64,000 nt of DNA from Dyella sp. GSA-30 (GTDB taxonomy: Bacteria; Pseudomonadota; Gammaproteobacteria; Xanthomonadales; Rhodanobacteraceae), in NCBI RefSeq assembly GCF_027924605.1, contig NZ_AP027042.1, positions 5,247,524 to 5,311,523 on the forward strand. Direction: 5' to 3'. The translations under genes were made by a program, and so were the position numbers. Below, piece by piece: positions 48,646-57,754 of this stretch (position 1 is its first letter; the number at the start of each line of letters is the position of its first letter). The notes below the pieces were generated by a model. That model was not told the origin of the DNA. It made no database searches and saw only the letters and a program-made list of their open reading frames with translations.

Positions 48646-49163
48646 CGACGCCTTCTCCAAGCCGTACGGGGAATGCCGACGCGAGCGATGCTGGAACGCG
48701 TATGCGCATGCGCGACGGCAACGGCGAGCGCGTCGGCGGCGTCGGCCTGCAACGGGCCCTTGAGGCCAAGCAGGACACCCATCATGTGCTGCACCTGGGT
48801 TTTGTCGCCACGGCCGCTACCGACCACGGCTTGTTTGACTTCGGTTGCCGCGTATTCGTGCACTTCGATGCCTCGACTCGCCACCGCGCAGATCGCGGCC
48901 CCCCTCGCCTGCCCCAGCTTCAGCGCCGAATCGGGATTTCGCGCCATGAACACGCGTTCGATCCCGCACTCGGCCGGCTGATGCGCGGCGATGATGTCAC
49001 AGAGTTCGTCGAAGATGCGTTTGAGCCGCAGCGGAAAGGTGGCCTCGCCGGAAACAGCAAGCGCTGTATGAAAAACATGTGACAGCCGGCCGGCATCATC
49101 CACATCGATGATGCCCACGCCGGTGCGCTGGCTACCCGGATCGATGCCGATGATGCGGGTCAT
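48642..49163 (-). CDS. ruvC: Holliday junction endonuclease RuvC
   Basis: 173 residues. RNase H fold nuclease; the first catalytic Asp is in [14 protein letters not shown] (D8), with GIERVFM (E) and the C-terminal [14 protein letters not shown] Asp pair completing the active site. A basic tail (RTAWRRRR) ends it. First gene of the ruvC-ruvA-kup-ruvB run. Confidence 0.98.
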   Translation of the reverse strand: MTRIIGIDPGSQRTGVGIIDVDDAGRLSHVFHTALAVSGEATFPLRLKRIFDELCDIIAAHQPAECGIERVFMARNPDSALKLGQARGAAICAVASRGIEVHEYAATEVKQAVVGSGRGDKTQVQHMMGVLLGLKGPLQADAADALAVAVAHAHTRSSIARVGIPRTAWRRRR

Positions 49164-49207
49164 GACGGAGAGGCGTAGGCGCGTAAGCGGGGAAAACCCG
49201 TTACGGC

Positions 49208-49942
49208 TTAAGCGTCGACCCCGGCCGGCAGCGCGGCGTTGTGCGAGACCTCGCTGACGTCGTCCAGCGCGTCGAGCTTGTCGATCAGGGTCTGCAGCGC
49301 CTCGACGTTTTCCGGCGTCACGGCCACGCGGTTATTGGGCCGCATGGTGACACCTGCATGCTCGGCATGCAGGCCAGCCTCGATCAGCGCATGCTGCACC
49401 GACTCGAAGTTTTCCGGCGCGCAGATCACCGTGCTTTCGCCATTTTCATTGATGACGTCGTCGGCACCGGCATCGAGCGCAGCCTCGAGCACCTTTTCTT
49501 CCTTGGCTTCGTCACCGCCGGTGGCGAATACCAGCTCGCCGCAACGGGTGAACTGGAAGGCCACCGAATTGGTCGTGCCCAGGTTGCCGCCGTTCTTGTT
49601 CAGCACGGCACGCACATCGGCCACGGTACGGGTCTGGTTGTCGGTAAAGCAGTCGATGATCAGCGCAATGCCACCCGGGCCGTAGCCCTCGTAACGCAGC
49701 TCTTCCATCGCGGCGCCGCCGTCGGCACCCGAGCCGCGCTTGATCGCACGCTCGATGGTGTCCTTGGTCATATTGGCCGACAAGGCCTTGTCCACGGCCG
49801 CACGCAGGCGCGGGTTGGAGGACGGGTCGGGCACACCGGCGCGCGTCGCCACCGTGATCTCGCGGATCAATTTGGTGAACACCTTGGCGCGCTTGGCGTC
49901 TTCGGCATTCTTGCGACCTTCGATGGACGGGCCTCTACCCAT
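49208..49942 (-). CDS. YebC/PmpR-type protein (TACO1 family)
   Basis: 244 residues; three-domain YebC fold from [36 protein letters not shown] to the acidic C-terminus. Once described as a transcriptional regulator, members now appear to help ribosomes pass proline stretches. Its position just upstream of ruvC is widely conserved. No ligand or DNA target is visible. Confidence 0.93.
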   Translation of the reverse strand: MGRGPSIEGRKNAEDAKRAKVFTKLIREITVATRAGVPDPSSNPRLRAAVDKALSANMTKDTIERAIKRGSGADGGAAMEELRYEGYGPGGIALIIDCFTDNQTRTVADVRAVLNKNGGNLGTTNSVAFQFTRCGELVFATGGDEAKEEKVLEAALDAGADDVINENGESTVICAPENFESVQHALIEAGLHAEHAGVTMRPNNRVAVTPENVEALQTLIDKLDALDDVSEVSHNAALPAGVDA

Positions 49943-50039
49943 GACAATTCCTGCAGCGGTGAGCGGACAAGCGGCGAATTTTAGCCGTTCGTCACAGGTT
50001 GAGAAATAGCTGGGTGACCCCAGGGTGCGACATTATGCC

Positions 50040-50684
50040 TTACCGCCTTCCGATCCCCGCTTCGAATTGCCCCTCGCGCAGAAAATGCGTCACCTGCCGG
50101 GCAACCACGGGTGAAAACAGCAGTCCGGTGTGATTTGCCTCGACCAGACAATGATCGGTAAGACCAGGCAACCGGGTTTCAGCAACGGCCACGGTGCCAT
50201 CGTGTTCGCCGGGAATGGGCCCCAGCATCGCGCCCAGTCCGATCGGCATGCAGCCGGCGATCATGCCGACCTCGCGCTGGCCGATCCATTGCTCCAGGCC
50301 GTTTTCCAGCAGGGCGCGGTTCTGTCCCAGCATCGCCTCCCCGCCACGCCCCATGCCGGCCAGTCGTCGCGCGGCGGAGCTGCCCATGACCGGTGAACCC
50401 ATGCAGACGATTCGCCCGGAAGGCAGGCCATCGTCGGGCGTACAGGCGCGCAAGGCGAGCAAACCGCCCAGGCTGTGACCGACCAGATGCACCGTCCGGG
50501 CGGGTGGCGACAGCTCCCGCATCAAGTCGTGCAACCGTCCCAGCACACGCTGCTGCTGGCTGGCCACGCTCATATAGTCGAAGCGATGCACGCGAAACCC
50601 CGCCTCCATCAGGCGGCGATGCAGCATGGCCAGCGCGAAACCGCGCATCCATAGGCCATGCAGCAAGATGACGTGATCGGACAT
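50040..50684 (-). CDS. Alpha/beta hydrolase, lipase-like
   Basis: 214 residues from ATG 50684 (MSDHVILLHGLWMRG). It has HGLW, the elbow GHSLGG (S about 83) and a late Asp/His (GEHDGTVAVAET; EANHTGLL), as in triacylglycerol-lipase-like or cutinase-like small hydrolases. No signal peptide, so probably cytoplasmic. The upstream frame extends to 51233 but would overlap aspS fully. It follows aspS by 65 bp on the same strand. Confidence 0.85.
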   Translation of the reverse strand: MSDHVILLHGLWMRGFALAMLHRRLMEAGFRVHRFDYMSVASQQQRVLGRLHDLMRELSPPARTVHLVGHSLGGLLALRACTPDDGLPSGRIVCMGSPVMGSSAARRLAGMGRGGEAMLGQNRALLENGLEQWIGQREVGMIAGCMPIGLGAMLGPIPGEHDGTVAVAETRLPGLTDHCLVEANHTGLLFSPVVARQVTHFLREGQFEAGIGRR

Positions 50685-50749
50685 GGGCTGGCTGGTGATC
50701 GAGAGGCCCTCAGGATAGCCGCAGGTATGAGCGGTAATCGTGACGAGGC

Positions 50750-52510
<1,761 letters not shown>

Positions 52511-52621
52511 GCGCTTGAAGCTCCCGGCAAGTGCCGAAAAATGACGAATAAAGGCCGGCAATGGTAGCACCCGCCGTCATACGAGGCGATGCGGCGGCCC
52601 CGGTCGCGCAGCTACAAACGC

Positions 52622-52649
52622 ATCAGCCCCGGCATGGGCCGGGGCTGAT
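52622..52649 (-). terminator. Hairpin after the DUF3011 gene
   Basis: Perfect 12-bp stem ATCAGCCCCGGC/GCCGGGGCTGAT with an ATGG loop (52622-52633 with 52638-52649), 31 bp past the DUF3011 stop and before the aspS start. Only a short T stretch follows. Confidence 0.65.
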
Positions 52650-52680
52650 CGTCACTTTCGTCAGATGGAGAATGAAGTCG

Positions 52681-53211
52681 TTACCAGCGCGGGCGTCCGC
52701 CACGTGCTTCGACAAACTGACCGCGGCAGCCGTCCTTCACCCATACGCTGTTGGGGTCGCTACCCCAGGTACGGCCTTCGATACAGCTGGCGCTGGACAT
52801 CTGGCGGGACAACTCCGAGTAACGCCAGGGCATCTGGCAGCGCGCACCGCGGCCATCGTTGCTGGCGCAGTAGATTTCGCGGCCCGGACCACGGTCGCCG
52901 CCACCACCATAACCCGGCCGGCCACCGCCATAGCCACCGCGCGCATCGCGGAAGTTACCGCGACAGCCATCCTTGATCCATACGCTGTAGGGGTCGCTAC
53001 CCCAGGTACGGCCTTCGACACAGCCGGCCTGGGACATCTGCTGGGACAGGACCGAATCGCGCCAGGGCATCTGGCAGCGGGTGCCCCGCCCGTCGTTGCT
53101 GGCGCAGTACACCTCATCATTGCGGCCACCATAGCGCTGGGCCTGGGCGTCGCGCGGCGTGATTCCCGCGGCTGCCGCCAGCATACAGATGGCCATCAGA
53201 ACAATTTTCAT
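52681..53211 (-). CDS. Exported protein with two DUF3011 repeats
   Basis: 176 residues from MKIVLMAICMLAAAAGI, which reads as a signal peptide. The mature chain carries two near-identical DUF3011 units of about 55 residues (VYCASNDGRGTRCQMPWRDS ... EGRTWGSDPYSVWIKDGCRG, and a second copy with IYCASNDGRGARCQMPWRYS ...). A Gly-rich linker (GGYGGGRPGYGGGGDRG) joins them. Each unit has conserved Cys pairs, so disulfides are expected. DUF3011 proteins are secreted and of unknown function. Confidence 0.85.
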   Translation of the reverse strand: MKIVLMAICMLAAAAGITPRDAQAQRYGGRNDEVYCASNDGRGTRCQMPWRDSVLSQQMSQAGCVEGRTWGSDPYSVWIKDGCRGNFRDARGGYGGGRPGYGGGGDRGPGREIYCASNDGRGARCQMPWRYSELSRQMSSASCIEGRTWGSDPNSVWVKDGCRGQFVEARGGRPRW

Positions 53212-53327
53212 GGTCGCTTTCACGCCGGACTTCCCTGCTGTGGTTGGTGGCGCCAAGGTAGCGACAACCGGGCGGGTCGGAAATACCGTCGCCACCCCCG
53301 CAGAATGTTGCGATTCAGCTTGGGAAA

Positions 53328-53615
53328 TCAGTCGCTCGACGAGCTGCTGGGAGCTGGGGCCGGCGCGGGAGCGGGCGCCGGGCTGGCGGCGGGTGCCGCC
53401 GCATCACCGGCCAGGTTGCGCTTCTTGTCGCCGTCCTTCTTGAAGTCGGTCTCGTACCAGCCACTACCCGACAGGCGGAACGACGGGGCGCTGATCAGGC
53501 GCTGTACGCGAGGCGCGCCGCAGGTCGGACAGGCCTCCGGATCGGGGTCGGAAAGCTTCTGCAGGCGGTCAAAACGGTGACCGCAGGCGCAGCATTCGAA
53601 TTCATAGATGGGCAT
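53328..53615 (-). CDS. FmdB family zinc-ribbon protein
   Basis: 95 residues from MPIYEFEC at 53615. The zinc ribbon has CCACGHRF and CPTCG, followed by a PSFRLSGSGWYETDFK segment and a Pro/Ala/Ser-rich tail (APAPAPAPAPSSSSSD). The FmdB regulatory proteins were named after a methanotroph formamidase operon; in most bacteria they sit beside aspS with unknown role, as here. The tail may be flexible. Confidence 0.9.
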   Translation of the reverse strand: MPIYEFECCACGHRFDRLQKLSDPDPEACPTCGAPRVQRLISAPSFRLSGSGWYETDFKKDGDKKRNLAGDAAAPAASPAPAPAPAPAPSSSSSD

Positions 53616-53786
53616 GGTGACTCCGGATCGATCCATCGGCCGCCGCTTCGGACAGGGTGGCCAGCCGTCCATTATCTGGGCCGCGGGGCGAATTTCAATG
53701 TCCCGGGCTTCTCAGGACCGGGCCGGGCGGCCTTTCCGGCGGAATACGGCAGCCATGGGGCATATGGTTAGAAGGATACGTCATAT

Positions 53787-53802
53787 AGACGTCTAGACGT
53801 CC
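53787..53802. promoter_or_regulatory. Two tandem MetJ-type boxes upstream of the TonB receptor
   Basis: AGACGTCT (8/8 consensus, 53787-53794) directly followed by AGACGTCC (7/8, 53795-53802). The core GACGTCTAGACGTC is a perfect 14-bp palindrome. MetJ binds tandem 8-bp met boxes. A promoter-like TTGACT (53807-53812) begins 5 bp downstream, with a weak -10 near 53831, so a bound repressor would block it. The receptor start is 82 bp further. Confidence 0.5.
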
Positions 53803-53883
53803 ATCATTGACTCGCAAGGACTTGGAGCTCTAGCCTGGATGACCTGCTGCAACGCACCAAACCCCTGGGGAGTTTTCACACGC

Positions 53884-56322
53884 ATGTTCCTTCATAAGCA
53901 AAAGAAACTGCCGGCACCGATCGGCATCGCCCTGCTCGCGCTGGGCGCCCACGCGGTCGCCCAAGACGCCAACAACAATCCGCCGAGCACCGACAAAGCC
54001 AAGAATCTCGGCACGGTCATCGTCACCGGTACGCGCGCCGACAACCGCACCGAAAGCAGCTCGCTCACACCGATCGACGTCGTCTCCAGCCAGGTGCTCC
54101 AGCAGACCGGCACCAGCGAGCTGTCGACCGCCCTGGCACGCATCATCCCTTCATTGACCTTCCCCCGCCCGGCCGCAGCCGACACCGCCGATTCGCAGCG
54201 CCCTGCCCAGCTTCGCGGCCTTTCGCCCGATCAGGTGCTGGTGCTGGTCGACGGCAAGCGCTGGCATCCGGGCGCGATCCTGCTCACCAACGGCGTATTG
54301 GGTCGCGGCTCGCAGGCGGTGGACCTCAATACGATCCCGATCGCCGCCATCGACCATATCGAAGTGCTGCGCGACGGCGCATCGGCCCAGTACGGCTCGG
54401 ACGCCATTGCCGGCGTGATCAACGTAGTGCTGAAAAAGGGCGCACAAGGCGGCTCGGTGGACGTCACCGGCGGCCAGTACTCCGCCGGCGACGGCCGGCA
54501 GTGGCAGGGCTCGGCCAACTTCGGCATTCCGCTCAACAACGACAAGGGCTGGCTGCGCCTGACCGTGCAGGACGGCAATCAGGATTACACCAACCGTGCC
54601 GGCGTCACCCGTGCACGCGCATTCGAAGGCGTCACGCAACGCTACGGCGACCCGGCCGTGAAAGACCAGAACGTGCTGCTCAACGCGCAGTACGACATCA
54701 CCCCCGGCGTGCAGTTCTACGCATTCGGGCATTACGGTCATCGCGACAGTACGTCGCCGGCGTTTTTCCGCAGCCTGGCCAATGCGAACTCCGTACCGTC
54801 GATCTATCCCAACGGTTACCTGCCGCTGGAAAATTCCGACTCGATCGACCAGTCGCTGGTGCTCGGTTTGCGCGGCAAGACATCCGGCGGCTGGCGCTGG
54901 GACGTGAGCGCCAATTACGGCGGCAACCGCGTTTCCTACGAGACACTCAACAGCGTCAACCGTGCGTGGCTGCATGATTTTGGCTCCAGCCCAACACAAT
55001 TCCACGACGGCATTCTCGCCGCGGGCCAGCAAGCCTTCGATGTGGATATCGCCAAGGAACTGTCGGTCGGCTGGCTACCCAACCCGGTCACGCTGGCGTT
55101 CGGCGCGGAGTACCTGCGCCAGACTTACCGACTGGATGCGGGCGACGCGCCATCGTGGTATGTCGGTACATCCGGCGTGGCCGGCGGCGCGCAAGGTTTC
55201 GCGGGGTTTCAACCAGCCAACGCGGGCTCGTATAGCCGCCACGATGTCGCCGAATATCTAAGCCTGGAAACCAATCTCACCGATCGCCTGGGTACATCGC
55301 TGGCGGTACGGCACGAGGATTACAACGACTTTGGCAACACCACCTCGGGCTCGCTGGCCGGCCGTTTCGATTTCACTGATCGCTTCGCACTGCGCGCCAG
55401 CGCGTCGACCGGTTTCCGCGCACCGTCGCTTGCACAGCAGTTCTACTCATCGACCTCATCGCTGTTCTTCGGCCAGGGCAATTCGCTCGGCCTGCCGGCA
55501 GGCATCTACAACACCAGCCTGGTCTCGGCGACGAGCCAGGTGGGTCAGTTGCTCGGCGGCCAAAAACTCAAGCCGGAAAAATCGCATAACTACACCTTCG
55601 GCATGGTCTGGAATCCGCTCGATCCGCTGAACATCAGCGTCGATCTGTACCAGATCAAGATCAACAATCGCATCACGCTATCGAGCAACCTGGCCACCAC
55701 CTCACCCGCCGTGCAGGCCTATCTTGCCGCCAACGGCGTCACCGGTATCAACTACAGCGGCATCTCGTATTTCACCAACGCAGTCGACACACGTACGCGC
55801 GGCGTCGACCTGGTGACAAGCTGGCGCTCGGACTTCGGCGACGCAGGCAGCCTCACCTCGACGCTTAGCTACAATTACAACAAGAACAAGGTCACCGACG
55901 TCAAACCCAATCCCGCCGCGCTCAACGCCCTCGGCCTCAATCTCAAGCGCATCGACCGCCGCGATCAGTTCGGCCTGCTCGCCGACACCACGCCACGCAG
56001 CAAGTTGATCCTCAACGAGATGTACAACGTAGGCCACTGGAGCCTCAACGGCACCCTGACCCGCTACGGCAGTTTCGTCTCGTACAACTCCACCACCGCA
56101 TCGCTGGATCAAACCTTCGGGGCGAAATGGCTGCTGGATCTGGCCGTGAGTTACAACGTGGATCGCTGGACGTTTACCGTTGGCGGAGACAACGTGTTCA
56201 ACACCTACCCGGATCGGGTGATTGCAGCGAACGACAATGGCGGATCGCTGCCTTACTCGGTGTTTTCGCCGTTCGGGTTTGATGGCGCGTACGTGTACGG
56301 AAAAGTTGCATATAGGTGGTAA
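53884..56322 (+). CDS. TonB-dependent outer-membrane receptor
   Basis: 812 residues from ATG 53884, preceded by TGGGGAG 11 bp upstream (the in-frame start at 53839 lacks this). A signal peptide (IGIALLALGAHAVAQ) leads into a TonB-box-like segment (TVIVTGTRADN), then the plug domain (PIDVVSSQVLQQTGTSELSTALARIIPSLTF; RDGASAQYGSDAIAGVINVVLKKG) and a beta barrel of about 22 strands. The last strand ends in an aromatic pair (VAYRW). Substrate unknown; no STN signalling domain. The possible MetJ boxes upstream hint at a methionine- or cobalamin-related ligand, but this is inference. Confidence 0.9.
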   Translation: MFLHKQKKLPAPIGIALLALGAHAVAQDANNNPPSTDKAKNLGTVIVTGTRADNRTESSSLTPIDVVSSQVLQQTGTSELSTALARIIPSLTFPRPAAADTADSQRPAQLRGLSPDQVLVLVDGKRWHPGAILLTNGVLGRGSQAVDLNTIPIAAIDHIEVLRDGASAQYGSDAIAGVINVVLKKGAQGGSVDVTGGQYSAGDGRQWQGSANFGIPLNNDKGWLRLTVQDGNQDYTNRAGVTRARAFEGVTQRYGDPAVKDQNVLLNAQYDITPGVQFYAFGHYGHRDSTSPAFFRSLANANSVPSIYPNGYLPLENSDSIDQSLVLGLRGKTSGGWRWDVSANYGGNRVSYETLNSVNRAWLHDFGSSPTQFHDGILAAGQQAFDVDIAKELSVGWLPNPVTLAFGAEYLRQTYRLDAGDAPSWYVGTSGVAGGAQGFAGFQPANAGSYSRHDVAEYLSLETNLTDRLGTSLAVRHEDYNDFGNTTSGSLAGRFDFTDRFALRASASTGFRAPSLAQQFYSSTSSLFFGQGNSLGLPAGIYNTSLVSATSQVGQLLGGQKLKPEKSHNYTFGMVWNPLDPLNISVDLYQIKINNRITLSSNLATTSPAVQAYLAANGVTGINYSGISYFTNAVDTRTRGVDLVTSWRSDFGDAGSLTSTLSYNYNKNKVTDVKPNPAALNALGLNLKRIDRRDQFGLLADTTPRSKLILNEMYNVGHWSLNGTLTRYGSFVSYNSTTASLDQTFGAKWLLDLAVSYNVDRWTFTVGGDNVFNTYPDRVIAANDNGGSLPYSVFSPFGFDGAYVYGKVAYRW

Positions 56323-56798
56323 ACAAGCGATGCGGAGCGAGCAGTCAGCTCTCCGGGCCCCCTCGGGAGCCGAGTGAGGTTTGGATGATAAGGCCCCGAA
56401 GAGGGACTCGGCAGGGACGCCGAGTCCTTTTCGACAGGACACGGATGTCCTGTCGAAAAGCCCAGCCAAACCTCACGGTCCGAAGGACGGCGGACGCGGG
56501 GTGTCCTTTCTTTGGTTATCTTTCTTTGGACAAGCAAAGAAAGTAACTCGGCCGCCGGCAGGCGGGCGAAACACGCCGCAGGCGACTTCCTCGCACGAAC
56601 GCCAGGCCAGAGCGACACACGCTCTCGCGACAATCAAAAACCGAAGCCACTGGATCCCAGCCTACGCGAGGATGACGAGGATGTGGGAGCGAGGTAAGCC
56701 ATAAGCCCGGGAGCCCCGCTGCCGCCATGAACCGCGCCCATTTCAAAAACTCCCTCCTCACACGTCATAGCTAAAGTCCCAACCACCCGAGCCTCCCC
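56323..56798. repeat. Structured interspersed repeat, no gene seen
   Basis: 476 bp between the receptor and the VirK-like gene. Outer arms GTGAGGTTTGG (56374-56384) and CCAAACCTCAC (56466-56476) enclose two perfect hairpins, 9 bp at 56404-56427 and 14 bp at 56428-56459. Another 9-bp hairpin (CTTTCTTTG/CAAAGAAAG, 56520-56543) follows. A further repeat-like motif GGATCCCAGCCTACGCGAGG is near 56652. Similar intergenic blocks occur repeatedly in Xanthomonadales genomes. Confidence 0.7.
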
Positions 56799-57752
56799 AT
56801 GATCGGCGAAGCAAAAGCCACCTATGCACTCTGGCTCCGCGCATGGCGCGCCGGCCGCACAGGCAGCCCGCTTCACTCCGAGGTGCGGCTATACCGCTGG
56901 CTACGCCACTTCCCCCAACAGGTACGCTGGCTCGAATACCTGCAAGGCTCCGAAGCACTGCGCCGGGCCGCCGAAGCCGACCCCAAGCTCTACGATCGCT
57001 GGCACCGCCCCTACATCAGCCGCCACTTCGGTGCCCACGAACGACTGCGCATCATCGACGCGCACTACGACTTCCTGTCGAGCCGATTCCCCAAGCGCAT
57101 GCGCGAACGCATCATCAAGGGCCACGACATACGCGTAGCCATGCTGCGCCTGGAAAACGCCGTACCAGCGTATCTGCATCTGCGCAAACCGGTCGACGGG
57201 AATGCCGGCGAGCTGGGTATCTACCTGTTGAACGAATACAAAGAGGCGCTGGCTTCTTGCGTGGTGACGTTCGCCGGCGCACAGGGTCTGCTGATCGGCT
57301 CGATCCAGGGCGCTTGGTCGTATATGGCCGAAGAGTCGACGCGTGAGTTCGTTCGCGGCAGTTGCGGCCTGCATCCGAAGGATCTGTTGCTATCGTTGAT
57401 TCGCGCACTCGCACACTGCCATGGTATCGAAGAGATCCGGGCGGTAGCGCGGACAGCCCGCATCTCCCGCGGCCCCGTGTCGAGCGATGACAGCTTCCTG
57501 CAGGCCCATGGCGGCCTGCTTACCGAAGCGGGCTGCTATGACATGCCATTGGACGAGCCGCTCTACCCACAGGCGACATCGCAACGCCGCCGCCTGCTCG
57601 AGCAACGCCGCGAAGCTTTTCGTCGCGAAGCCTGCGCGCTGCTTGTACGTGCCTTCGACGGATATCCGCATGGAGCGGTGGAGCAAACACGCACAGCGAC
57701 GATTGAGGCGACCCATCGCCCCGCAGCGTTCGGCACCATGGCACGCGCTTAA
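56799..57752 (+). CDS. VirK/YbjX family protein (DUF535)
   Basis: 317 residues, no signal peptide or membrane segment. It matches the DUF535 pattern (RWLRHFPQQVRWLEYL; RPYISRHFGAHERLRIIDAHYDFL; GHDIRVAMLRLENAV; LYLLNEY-like IYLLNEYKEALASCVVTFAG). VirK in Shigella and its relatives influence surface protein release and virulence by an unclear mechanism. It runs into the TonB receptor gene tail to tail, with 2 bp between the stops. Confidence 0.85.
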   Translation: MIGEAKATYALWLRAWRAGRTGSPLHSEVRLYRWLRHFPQQVRWLEYLQGSEALRRAAEADPKLYDRWHRPYISRHFGAHERLRIIDAHYDFLSSRFPKRMRERIIKGHDIRVAMLRLENAVPAYLHLRKPVDGNAGELGIYLLNEYKEALASCVVTFAGAQGLLIGSIQGAWSYMAEESTREFVRGSCGLHPKDLLLSLIRALAHCHGIEEIRAVARTARISRGPVSSDDSFLQAHGGLLTEAGCYDMPLDEPLYPQATSQRRRLLEQRREAFRREACALLVRAFDGYPHGAVEQTRTATIEATHRPAAFGTMARA

Positions 57753-57754
57753 TG

